A stretch of 35,473 bases of DNA from Alphaproteobacteria bacterium (GTDB lineage: Bacteria > Pseudomonadota > Alphaproteobacteria > Micropepsales > Micropepsaceae), in NCBI GenBank assembly GCA_013697055.1, contig JACCXK010000007.1, forward strand, positions 1 through 35,473, written 5' to 3'. Each line of letters starts with the position of its first letter. Position 1 is the first letter of the stretch. Under the pieces are notes generated by a model. It was not told the origin of the DNA. It saw nothing but the letters and a program-made list of their open reading frames with translations, and ran no database searches. Below, one piece after another: positions 1-6,945 of this stretch. The translations under genes and the position numbers were made by a program.

Positions 1-620
1 ATCAGGGTCAAGGCCTGGGCGGTGGCGGCGCTGATGCACATGGCGGTCAGATTCTCCGTCGGCAGACCATCGGCCAGGACACCGAAAATGCGCGCGCTGC
101 GGGGCGAGAAGAACATCGCCGCATCCAATGTCTTTTCCGCCAGCGCCTTTCGCGCTTCGTCCGGCAGGCGGACGGCCGGCTCGATGCCATAGAGCGGACA
201 GCGCTGGACCTTGAAGCCGCGCAGGGTGAGATTTTCCGCCAGGGTACCTGGCGCGGCTTCACCGCAAACATGCAGCAAGGTGCCTTTGTGCACGGCCCAG
301 CGTGTGGCCGCTTCCGCCAGCGCCTTGGCGTCGCCATCGGCGTTGCGGACTTCGGTAAATCCGCTCCTCTGCGCTTCTTCGGTGGTCTGCGGGCCCACCG
401 CAAAAATGGAAAGATCGCGCCTGCTGGTACGGCGGACCAGGGCGCGGATGCCATTGGCGCTGGTGGCCAGCACCGCCTCGACGCCGGTCAGATCCAGCTC
501 GGGCCCGTCATCGAAACGCGGCGTCAGCAGCGGCGCCAACAACGCCTGATGACCATGTTCGGCCAGGCGGGCGGCGATTTCCTGCCCGTCTTCCAGAGGT
601 CTGGTGATCAGGATTTTCAA
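1..620 (-). CDS. hemD: uroporphyrinogen-III synthase (3' end beyond the window)
   Basis: Closes and inverts the D ring of hydroxymethylbilane to give uroporphyrinogen III, in cytosolic haem/corrin synthesis. The N-terminus reads [20 protein letters not shown], the typical HemD opening. Further on are [23 protein letters not shown] and [11 protein letters not shown], matching the two-lobed HemD fold. About 206 of the usual 230-250 codons are present before the left edge. The start is a TTG at 620; no in-frame ATG or GTG lies close upstream, and the ATG at 634 is in another frame and stops after five codons. It is divergent from tsaD with a 53-nt gap. The family call is firm; the TTG start is inferred from alignment to the family N-terminus. 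Confidence 0.9.
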   Translation of the reverse strand, partial: MKILITRPLEDGQEIAARLAEHGHQALLAPLLTPRFDDGPELDLTGVEAVLATSANGIRALVRRTSRRDLSIFAVGPQTTEEAQRSGFTEVRNADGDAKALAEAATRWAVHKGTLLHVCGEAAPGTLAENLTLRGFKVQRCPLYGIEPAVRLPDEARKALAEKTLDAAMFFSPRSARIFGVLADGLPTENLTAMCISAATAQALTL

Positions 621-673
621 GTGGGGATTCTCATATTGGCGCTCTCCGGGTTTTGGGCGTAAAGCAGCCGGCC

Positions 674-1744
674 ATGACGATCAAGCCTCTCACTATTCTC
701 GGCATCGAAACCAGTTGCGACGAGACCGCCGCTTCTGTGGTGCGTGGGGTCACGCCCGGGCCGGGCGAGATCCTGTCCAATATCGTGTTCAGCCAGACCG
801 AGGCGCATGCCCCTTATGGCGGGGTGGTGCCGGAAATCGCCTCCCGCGCCCATCTGGAAATATTGGACGGCATCATCGAGCGCGCGCTCAGCGACGCCAA
901 AATCAGCCTTGCGGAACTGGACGGGATCGCCGCCACCGCGGGGCCGGGCCTGATCGGCGGGGTGATGGTGGGGCTGACGACGGCAAAGGCCCTGGCGCTC
1001 GCGTCCGGCAAAGTGCTGGTCGCGGTCAATCACCTGATGGGCCATGCGTTGACGGCGCGGCTGACCCATGGCGTGGAATTTCCCTTCCTGCTGCTTTTGG
1101 TATCAGGCGGCCATTGCCAGCTTGTGGGCGTGGGCGGAGTGGATGATTTTCGCCTGTATGGCTCGACCATCGATGATGCGGTGGGCGAAGCCTTCGACAA
1201 GACGGCGAAGATACTAGGCCTGCCCTATCCCGGCGGCCCGGCGGTGGAAGCGGCGGCGGAGAATGGCAATCCGCGCGCCTATGATCTGCCGCGGCCTCTT
1301 TTGGGAAAGAGGGGGTCAGGCCGGGCCGGCGCGGATTTTTCTTTTTCCGGTTTGAAGACGGCGCTGCGCCAATTGGCGGAAACGGGCATCAGCGCGGAAG
1401 ACGCCTCCGCCAGTTTTCAGGCAGCGGTGATCGATATCCTGCGCGACCGTACGCGCATCGCGATGCAGATGTTTCGCCGCGACTTTTCAGAGGGAAGTGG
1501 GCCGGACAGTAACAAGCTGGTCGTCGCCGGCGGCGTCGCCGCCAACCAGGCGATCGGCGCCGGGATGAACCGGCTTTGCGCAGAGGAACGTTTTACCGCC
1601 CTCATTCCTCCCCCCAGGCTCTGCACCGACAATGCGGCGATGATTGCCTGGGCGGGGGTGGAACGTTTGTCGGCCGGGGCTAAGGGCGATGCGCTGTCGG
1701 CCTCACCAAGGGCCAGGTGGCCTCTGGCCACCGGCCCCACCTAA
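674..1744 (+). CDS. tsaD: tRNA N6-adenosine threonylcarbamoyltransferase TsaD
   Basis: Transfers the threonylcarbamoyl group to A37 of ANN-decoding tRNAs (t6A). The 356-residue product begins [20 protein letters not shown] and has the ASKHA-fold signatures: NHLMGHALT with the two metal-binding histidines, [12 protein letters not shown], and the C-terminal [13 protein letters not shown]. An in-frame TTG 21 nt upstream is possible but would add residues not seen in the family. TsaB, its partner, is encoded about 30 kb away at 30457-31110; TsaC and TsaE are not in this window. It converges with the microprotein gene, with a 52-nt gap holding a hairpin. Confidence 0.97.
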   Translation: MTIKPLTILGIETSCDETAASVVRGVTPGPGEILSNIVFSQTEAHAPYGGVVPEIASRAHLEILDGIIERALSDAKISLAELDGIAATAGPGLIGGVMVGLTTAKALALASGKVLVAVNHLMGHALTARLTHGVEFPFLLLLVSGGHCQLVGVGGVDDFRLYGSTIDDAVGEAFDKTAKILGLPYPGGPAVEAAAENGNPRAYDLPRPLLGKRGSGRAGADFSFSGLKTALRQLAETGISAEDASASFQAAVIDILRDRTRIAMQMFRRDFSEGSGPDSNKLVVAGGVAANQAIGAGMNRLCAEERFTALIPPPRLCTDNAAMIAWAGVERLSAGAKGDALSASPRARWPLATGPT

Positions 1745-1748
1745 TTAG

Positions 1749-1763
1749 GGCGGCTTCGCCGCC
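1749..1763. terminator. GC-rich hairpin between convergent tsaD and microprotein genes
   Basis: GGCGGC-TTC-GCCGCC is a perfect 6-bp stem with a triloop, five bases after the tsaD stop. No T-run follows on either strand, so a classical intrinsic terminator is not shown. It may stop transcription from both sides or be a short repeat. A 10-nt palindrome CCTAATTAGG (1740-1749) overlaps the tsaD stop. Confidence 0.4.
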
Positions 1764-1796
1764 GGGGCACGCTGGCCCGTCGGCGGAAGCCGGTCG

Positions 1797-1925
1797 TTAG
1801 ATCGTGGCGGCGACGGTGACGATGCCCAGAACGCCGACCAGGGTAATGGTGGCGACCTGGAAAATTTCGGCGACCAGATTGTTGAAGCTGTTCTGTTGAG
1901 GGATCTGAATGCGGAAGGTGTTCAT
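1797..1925 (-). CDS. small single-pass membrane protein, 42 residues, unrecognised
   Basis: A 42-codon frame starts at an ATG at 1925. The strong ribosome binding site AGGAGC lies at about the right distance upstream (AAAGGAGCATTCCCATG). The N-terminal half is polar (MNTFRIQIPQQNSFNNLVAE). The rest is a hydrophobic segment of about 20 residues (IFQVATITLVGVLGIVTVAA) ending TI-stop, which looks like one transmembrane helix with a Val/Ile/Gly/Ala face. I do not recognise the family. Upstream are a TATAAT box and palindromes (see separate entries), which make expression plausible. It converges with tsaD. Coding status rests on start, Shine-Dalgarno and hydrophobic pattern only. Confidence 0.6.
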   Translation of the reverse strand: MNTFRIQIPQQNSFNNLVAEIFQVATITLVGVLGIVTVAATI

Positions 1926-1963
1926 GGGAATGCTCCTTTGGAAATGACTTAGTGACTTGTATC

Positions 1964-1994
1964 GCAAGCTACCATGCTACACAAGGTACCTTGC
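1964..1994 (-). promoter_or_regulatory. leader hairpin and palindrome of the microprotein gene
   Basis: On the minus strand GCAAGGTACC (1994-1985) pairs with GGTAGCTTGC (1973-1964) with one mismatch, leaving an 11-nt loop. The perfect 12-nt palindrome CAAGGTACCTTG (1982-1993) overlaps the upstream arm. If the TATAAT at 1995-2000 is the -10, the palindrome covers the transcription start and the hairpin would lie in the 5' leader. It could be an operator or an RNA element; the sequence alone does not decide. Confidence 0.4.
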
Positions 1995-2021
1995 ATTATA
2001 TTTTCCCCCTTCCCGGGGAAC
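1995..2021 (-). promoter_or_regulatory. candidate promoter of the microprotein gene
   Basis: A perfect TATAAT occurs on the minus strand at 2000-1995, about 70 nt upstream of the microprotein start. No good TTGACA is present at 17 nt. Instead the -35 area holds the inverted repeat TTCCC-G-GGGAA (2011-2021), a possible activator or repressor site. The surrounding 1926-2188 stretch is much more AT-rich than the rest of the window. Confidence 0.35.
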
Positions 2022-2120
2022 TCTTTGCTGCAGTGCGATATAGCCCTGCAAGCATTGCAAATCAATGAATGCTAGCTATGCGTTTTTTGAAGAATTATAG
2101 CGAAATCCGGCAATAACCCT

Positions 2121-2149
2121 TTGAAATGTCACAATAGCAATTATATTGC
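2121..2149 (+). promoter_or_regulatory. candidate promoter and palindrome upstream of exonuclease III
   Basis: TTGAAA (2121-2126) and TATATT (2142-2147) are separated by 15 nt, slightly short for a sigma-70 type promoter. The -10 lies inside the perfect inverted repeat GCAAT-TAT-ATTGC (2137-2149), so a protein bound there would block RNA polymerase. The same AT-rich block also shows TATAAT on the minus strand (2145-2140). Confidence 0.3.
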
Positions 2150-2188
2150 GCATGTGAGCTGCGCCTCGGCAAGGAAGGAACGAAAAGC

Positions 2189-2977
2189 GTGAAAATCGCG
2201 ACTTGGAACATCAATTCGGTGCGACATCGCATCCATCTGGTGACCCGCTTTTTGCGCGACGAGCAGCCGGACGTCCTATGCCTGCAGGAGACCAAGGTGT
2301 TGAACGAACTCTTCCCGGCGGAAGCCTTCCGCAAGCTGGGTTATGTCCATCAGGCGATCCATGGCCAGAAGGCCTATCATGGGGTGGCGATACTGGCGAA
2401 AAAGCCATTCCGCGAAACCGGCGTTCAGGATTTCTGCCGCGAAGGCCATGCCCGCCATATGGGCGTGACCTTGGAGAATGGGGTGGAGCTGCACAATTTC
2501 TACGTGCCGGCCGGCGGCGATATCCCCGATCCGGCGAAGAACGACAAGTTCGCCCACAAGCTTCACTTCCTGGCGGAGATGGAAAAGTTTTTCGCCAAGC
2601 GCAAGAAAAACGATCCCGCCATTTTGGTGGGCGACCTGAATGTGGCGCCGCTGGAAAACGATGTGTGGAACCACAAGCAGCTTCTGGGCATCGTCAGCCA
2701 CACGCCGGTGGAGACAAAATTGCTGGGCGAAGCCCAGGCGGCGCTGGACTGGACGGACTCAACCCGCCACTTCATTCCGCTGGACGAGAAAATCTATAGC
2801 TGGTGGAGTTACCGCGCCGCCGATTGGGAAGCGTCCGACCGCGGCCGCCGCCTGGATCATGTCTGGACCAGCCCGGGCCTGAAAGGCGCGCTCAAATCCC
2901 AGAAGATCGTCAAGAAGATGCGCGGCTGGCAAAAGGCCAGTGACCATGTGCCGGTGGTGGTGGAGCTGTCGGTTTGA
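2189..2977 (+). CDS. xth: exodeoxyribonuclease III / AP endonuclease
   Basis: Cuts DNA at abasic sites and removes 3' blocking groups in base excision repair. The 262-residue protein is a full-length member of the EEP (exonuclease-endonuclease-phosphatase) family: MKIATWNINSVRHR (substrate Asn), LCLQETK (metal-binding Glu), VGDLNVAP (catalytic Asp/Asn), and the C-terminal WQKASDHVPVVVEL with the active-site Asp-His. The start is GTG at 2189, supported by AAGGAA about 10 nt upstream. The stop overlaps the TTG start of the following phosphatase by 4 nt (TTGA), so the two are probably translationally coupled. Confidence 0.96.
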   Translation: MKIATWNINSVRHRIHLVTRFLRDEQPDVLCLQETKVLNELFPAEAFRKLGYVHQAIHGQKAYHGVAILAKKPFRETGVQDFCREGHARHMGVTLENGVELHNFYVPAGGDIPDPAKNDKFAHKLHFLAEMEKFFAKRKKNDPAILVGDLNVAPLENDVWNHKQLLGIVSHTPVETKLLGEAQAALDWTDSTRHFIPLDEKIYSWWSYRAADWEASDRGRRLDHVWTSPGLKGALKSQKIVKKMRGWQKASDHVPVVVELSV

Positions 2978-3594
2978 AGATCGCGCTGCTGCGCCATGGT
3001 CCGACGGAATGGAATGCCGCCGGGCGTATCCAGGGCCATACCGACATTGCATTGAGTGATGCGGGCCTGGCCAAAATGTCCGGCTTGCGCCTGCCCTTTG
3101 TTCATCCGCGCCTCTACGCCAGTCCGTTGCTGCGCGCCCGCCAGACGGTTGAAGCGCTCGGCTTGGCCGATGCCGTGCTGGATGCGCGGCTGATGGAACA
3201 GAATTGGGGCGCCTGGGAAGGCTTGACGCGAGAAGAGATTTTTTCCCGCCATGGCGCAGACGCGTTTGAGAAAGCCGGTTCGCGCGAAGGCGAAACCTTC
3301 CGTCCCGGCGGCGGCGAATCCACCGGCGAACTGCATGCCCGTGTCGCAGCTTTTCTAAAGGATGTGGCGCAAGGAGAAGGCGATGCCGTGGCCGTCGCGC
3401 ATCTGGGCGTGCTGCGCGCCGCCTATACCATGGCGACCGGCTGGGACATGGCGACACCCATGCCCGCCGATCTGGATGTGTCGAAGATATTGCTGCTGAG
3501 ATTGGACAGGCAGGGCGCAGCAAAAATTGAGGCGCTGAATATGGAGTTTGCGATCGCCGGTCCGGCCGCTCGCCCAAGCTCGCGGCGTTCATAG
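2974..3594 (+). CDS. histidine phosphatase family protein
   Basis: A 206-residue phosphoglycerate-mutase-like phosphatase. The N-terminal LLRHGPTEWNAAGRIQGHTDIALSDAG carries the catalytic RHG histidine. ASPLLRARQTVEAL and the acidic LMEQNWGAWEGLT follow, and the second active-site histidine is in VAVAHLGVLRAA. The substrate cannot be read from sequence; cobalamin-pathway (CobC-like) and general phosphatase members look alike. It starts at TTG 2974 inside the xth stop. Its last dozen codons (AGPAARPSSRRS) lie in a 29-nt block that recurs at 34113-34141, so the C-terminus seems to have been made by a repeat element. Confidence 0.88.
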   Translation: MKIALLRHGPTEWNAAGRIQGHTDIALSDAGLAKMSGLRLPFVHPRLYASPLLRARQTVEALGLADAVLDARLMEQNWGAWEGLTREEIFSRHGADAFEKAGSREGETFRPGGGESTGELHARVAAFLKDVAQGEGDAVAVAHLGVLRAAYTMATGWDMATPMPADLDVSKILLLRLDRQGAAKIEALNMEFAIAGPAARPSSRRS

Positions 3595-3634
3595 CTTTCG
3601 CAGGTCCACTGGACCTGCTCACGCGCTTCGCGCG
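3562..3634. repeat. structured repeat, copy A
   Basis: Three modules lie in order. First, a 29-nt block (3562-3590) is identical, in inverse orientation, to 34113-34141. Next comes the hairpin GCAGGTCC-ACT-GGACCTGC (3600-3618). Last is a small hairpin CGCGC-TTC-GCGCG (3622-3634). Copy B has the same order with different stem sequences that still pair. The element fills the 43-nt gap between the convergent phosphatase and CHAD genes and extends into the phosphatase 3' end. It may work as a bidirectional terminator or mRNA 3' end stabiliser. Confidence 0.7.
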
Positions 3635-3637
3635 CCG

Positions 3638-4597
3638 CTACTTCACCCAGAACGGGCTGACGCGGCGGAACTTGTTGTAACGCTTCAGCGCCTGTTTGAT
3701 GGCGCCCTTGGTTTGCGCGCCATACCAGCCGACCATGGCGCCGGCGGCATAGCGCATGTTGACGTCTTCGTCCTTCCTGTTTTTGTCGCGCACCAGGCCG
3801 CCCACTACGCTGCGCACATTGGCGACGTCATTGAGATCGCCCAGATGGTTTTGCAGGGCGCGCAGCTTCCGCAAATAGGCCTTCACCTTGCGCTTGCGAT
3901 AGATGGGGGCGAAGAACTCGGCGGTATAGCGCAACTTCTTGAGGGCGATGCGCAGCCGGTGCAGGTCGCCTTCTTCCCGGCTCGCGGCGGTGCGCCCGCG
4001 CTTTTTCACCCGCGACACCTGCCGGTCCAGCATGCGGCGCGCGGCGCGCGGCAGCCTTTGATCGCGGCTGAGCGGCAATTGCGATGCCGCCAGACCCGCG
4101 ACATCGTCGGTGAAGAGTTCGAAATCGGCACTGGCGATGCAAGCGCCCGCCGCGACCCAGGCCTGGTCGCGGGCGCTTTCCGCGCGCGCACGCAGGCCTG
4201 TCAGCCCATCGCTGACACCCGACTTGGGCGCGCCTTCCAGCAGCTTGCCGACAAACACATCCAGGTCACGCGCCGGAGCCAATCGCCCCGACAGGATCTT
4301 GGCGCGGCCGCGCAATTCCTCCAGCCAGTCCTGGTCGAACTCCTGCCCGAAGGCGCCCAGCGCCACTTCCAACCGGCGGAACGCCACGCGCAATTGGTGC
4401 AGGCCTTCTACCGAGCGCCCGGAGCGCAAGGTCGCGGCATTGGCCGTAATCTGGGCCAGGCAATCCAGCAAAGTGGTGCGAAAGGCGTCTTCCGGCCGCA
4501 TGGAACGGGACAGATGGGCGGGCACCGCCTTGACCGGCTTGATCGGCCCGAGGTTGCGGCGGACCAGGGAATGAATGGTGGCGCGGGGATCGTCCAT
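3638..4597 (-). CDS. CHAD domain protein
   Basis: A 319-residue all-helical CHAD (conserved histidine alpha-helical domain) protein; the family binds polyphosphate through conserved His, Lys and Arg. Two typical repeats are visible: EGLHQLRVAFRRLEVAL in the first half and LHRLRIALKKLRYTAEFFAPIY in the second. It stands alone, without the CYTH triphosphatase domain often fused to CHAD, and no ppk gene is nearby. The start at 4597 has no clear Shine-Dalgarno. It lies 49 nt behind hisF and may be the last gene of that operon. Confidence 0.88.
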   Translation of the reverse strand: MDDPRATIHSLVRRNLGPIKPVKAVPAHLSRSMRPEDAFRTTLLDCLAQITANAATLRSGRSVEGLHQLRVAFRRLEVALGAFGQEFDQDWLEELRGRAKILSGRLAPARDLDVFVGKLLEGAPKSGVSDGLTGLRARAESARDQAWVAAGACIASADFELFTDDVAGLAASQLPLSRDQRLPRAARRMLDRQVSRVKKRGRTAASREEGDLHRLRIALKKLRYTAEFFAPIYRKRKVKAYLRKLRALQNHLGDLNDVANVRSVVGGLVRDKNRKDEDVNMRYAAGAMVGWYGAQTKGAIKQALKRYNKFRRVSPFWVK

Positions 4598-4646
4598 GCA
4601 AGACGCTAGACTGAATCCCGCGCCGCCAGCAATCGCGCCAGACCAG

Positions 4647-5408
4647 CTAAATGGGGCGAACGGGCAATCCCGCGTTTTTCAACGCCAATTTCGCTTCCGC
4701 GATACTGACTTCGCCAAAATGGAAAATCGAGGCCGCGAGCACGGCGCTGGCATGACCCTTTGTCACGCCGTCCACCAGGTCCTGGGCATTGCCCACCCCG
4801 CCCGAGGCGATCACGGGAACCGGAACCGCATCCGACACGGCGCGGGTGAGGTCCAGGTCATAGCCCGACTTGACCCCGTCGCGGTCCATGGAGGTGAGCA
4901 ATATTTCGCCCGCGCCATATCCCACCAGTTTTTTGGCGTGTTCCACCGCATCGATACCGGTGGGCTTGCGTCCGCCATGGGTGAAGATCTCGTATTTGCC
5001 GTTGCCGACACCCTTGGCGTCAATGGCGGCGACGATGCATTGGCTGCCGAATTTCTCGGCCGCTTCCTTGACGAATTCCGGACGCGATACCGCGGCAGTG
5101 TTGATCGAAACCTTGTCGGCGCCGGCCAAAAGCAACGCGCGGATGTCTTCCAGGGTGCGCACCCCACCGCCCACCGTCAATGGCATGAAACAGACTTCGG
5201 CGGTGCGATGCACGACATCCAGCAGAGTGCCGCGATTTTCGTGACTGGCGGTGATGTCCAGGAAGCAGAGCTCATCGGCGCCCGCCTTGTCATAGAGGAT
5301 GGCCTGCTCCACCGGATCGCCGGCATCGCGCAAGCCTTCGAAATTGACGCCTTTGACGACGCGGCCGTCTTTCACGTCCAGGCAAGGGATGATGCGAACC
5401 TTCAGCAT
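4647..5408 (-). CDS. hisF: imidazole glycerol phosphate synthase cyclase subunit
   Basis: Closes the imidazole ring in histidine synthesis, using ammonia from HisH, and releases AICAR. The 253-residue (beta/alpha)8 barrel is complete: [18 protein letters not shown] with the catalytic Asp, [27 protein letters not shown], the second catalytic Asp in VAAIDAKG, and [11 protein letters not shown] near the end. Its ATG overlaps the holA stop by one base (TAATG), suggesting coupling. HisH, HisA and HisB are not adjacent and hisE lies alone at 22847, so the histidine genes are scattered here. Confidence 0.97.
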   Translation of the reverse strand: MLKVRIIPCLDVKDGRVVKGVNFEGLRDAGDPVEQAILYDKAGADELCFLDITASHENRGTLLDVVHRTAEVCFMPLTVGGGVRTLEDIRALLLAGADKVSINTAAVSRPEFVKEAAEKFGSQCIVAAIDAKGVGNGKYEIFTHGGRKPTGIDAVEHAKKLVGYGAGEILLTSMDRDGVKSGYDLDLTRAVSDAVPVPVIASGGVGNAQDLVDGVTKGHASAVLAASIFHFGEVSIAEAKLALKNAGLPVRPI

Positions 5409-6433
5409 TACATGCGTCCCTTGGCCATGGCGGCGATGTTCATCAGCACCCGGCCGGTCACCGCTTCGGCCGGAACGCCGGTGGTGCGGGTCAGGGCTTC
5501 GGCGTCCAGCAGCATGTCCAGCGCCTCGCCCAGTTTGTCGCTGTTCCAGCGCTGGGCCTGGTTCTTGAACGCCTGGCTCCGCGAGAAATGCACCGGCGGG
5601 CGAAGCCGCTTCATCACGTTATCGATGGCCTCGCCGCGATTGGCGCCTTCGCGCGCCTGCACCAGGCGCTGGAAATGGCCCATGGCGCTGCGCAGCACCT
5701 GGGCCGGCGCCACGTCCGACACCCACAACCTTTCCAGTTCGCGGTCCAGCTTGGCGAGATCACCACCGGCCGCCGCATCGCAGGCGCTTTCGCTGCGGGC
5801 TTCGGCCTCGTCGCCCATCACCGCACGCACATCTTCCAGCGCGACCTGTTTCTTGCCGTGCATATAGAGTAGAAGCTTTTCGATTTCGCGCCGGGTCACG
5901 CCGCGGTCCGAGCCCAGGCGCGACACCGCGTCTTCCAGCGCATCCGGCGCGATGGAAATCCCTTCGGCGCGCAATGCATCGCGCACCACATCGCCCAGAT
6001 CGCGCACCGAGTCCGGATAACATTGCACGGCGGCGGCAGTCTTGTGGCCGTCGAAAATCTTGCGCAAGGCGCTGGTCTTGGCCAGATCGCCAGCCTCGAT
6101 CACCACCAAGGCGTCACCCTTGGGGTCGTCGGCAAAGGACTCCAGCAGGTCGGCCAAATCATTGCCGGCGCCGCGCACCCGCACCACCCGCCGCCCGCCC
6201 ATCATGGAAATGGCGGCGGCTTCGTCGGACAGCCGCGCCGGGTCGGCCAGCAGCGTGGTTTCGCTAAGGTCCGAAACATTAAAGGCATCGGTGAGATCGG
6301 GCACCACGCTTTTCAGCAGCTTTTCGGCGCGTTCCTGCACCAGTCCGGCATCGGGGCCATAGACCAGCGCCAGGGTCAAGCCCTTGGGCGGGCTTGCCAC
6401 ATAACGGTCGGCCTCGTGACTCTTGACGATCAT
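5408..6433 (-). CDS. holA: DNA polymerase III delta subunit
   Basis: Opens the beta sliding clamp as part of the clamp loader. The 341-residue length fits. The opening [40 protein letters not shown] is typical of alphaproteobacterial HolA, followed by [21 protein letters not shown] and a C-terminal helical collar domain ([25 protein letters not shown]). The start overlaps the lptE stop by 4 nt (ATGA). The order leuS-lptE-holA is conserved across many proteobacteria. Confidence 0.94.
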   Translation of the reverse strand: MIVKSHEADRYVASPPKGLTLALVYGPDAGLVQERAEKLLKSVVPDLTDAFNVSDLSETTLLADPARLSDEAAAISMMGGRRVVRVRGAGNDLADLLESFADDPKGDALVVIEAGDLAKTSALRKIFDGHKTAAAVQCYPDSVRDLGDVVRDALRAEGISIAPDALEDAVSRLGSDRGVTRREIEKLLLYMHGKKQVALEDVRAVMGDEAEARSESACDAAAGGDLAKLDRELERLWVSDVAPAQVLRSAMGHFQRLVQAREGANRGEAIDNVMKRLRPPVHFSRSQAFKNQAQRWNSDKLGEALDMLLDAEALTRTTGVPAEAVTGRVLMNIAAMAKGRM

Positions 6434-6945
6434 TTCTTGCGCTGCCGGAACCAGACACCCAGATCGAGCTGGATGCGCTGGGCGATGTCCTGGGCCGCGC
6501 GCTTGGTGGAATCCTGTTGCGCGACCAGGCTGGCGTAAGGCGAATTGACCACGTTATAGGCCGACAACTCGCTCTGTGTGCCAGTGGTCAGCATATTGCC
6601 GCGTGCATCGCTCAAAGTGTAGCGCGCGTCCAGGGTAGTGTTGTAGCGGGTGATGGTGGCGTCGTTCTGCAGCGCGATGCCCTGGCTGTTTTCGTTCAGC
6701 GCGATCTTGAGGCGATAGGCCTTGCCCGCCGACTCGCCATCCGACTGCAACAGGTCGATCAGGGTGTTGCGCAACTCGTAGCCGTCGCGGTCGGCGATCG
6801 GCTCGACAAAGATGGAGGCCATCTCCGGCGCCAGATTGGAATGGCCATACATGGGACGAAAACCGCAACCCGCCAGCAACACACACGCCGCGAGGGTGGC
6901 CGCGCCGTGCCGTAGCGAAAGCGGAGGCACCATTCGATAAGTCAT
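6430..6945 (-). CDS. lptE: LPS-assembly lipoprotein LptE
   Basis: Outer-membrane lipoprotein that plugs the LptD barrel and helps insert lipopolysaccharide. The 171-residue precursor has a signal peptide with lipobox LLAGC (Cys near residue 27), then GFRPMYG, the usual start of mature LptE in alphaproteobacteria. The remainder fits the alpha/beta LptE fold ([42 protein letters not shown]). Sequence conservation in the family is low, so synteny between leuS and holA, with 4-nt overlaps on both sides, strengthens the call. Confidence 0.9.
   Translation of the reverse strand: MTYRMVPPLSLRHGAATLAACVLLAGCGFRPMYGHSNLAPEMASIFVEPIADRDGYELRNTLIDLLQSDGESAGKAYRLKIALNENSQGIALQNDATITRYNTTLDARYTLSDARGNMLTTGTQSELSAYNVVNSPYASLVAQQDSTKRAAQDIAQRIQLDLGVWFRQRKK

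Noticed and set aside
618..634. ATG at 634 on the - strand, preceded by GGAG, as the hemD start
   Set aside because: It is out of frame with HemD and meets a stop after five codons. The in-frame TTG at 620 gives the family N-terminus.
1749..1763. Intrinsic terminator with U-tract for tsaD
   Set aside because: The hairpin is perfect but no T-run follows on either strand, so it is reported only as a hairpin with low confidence.
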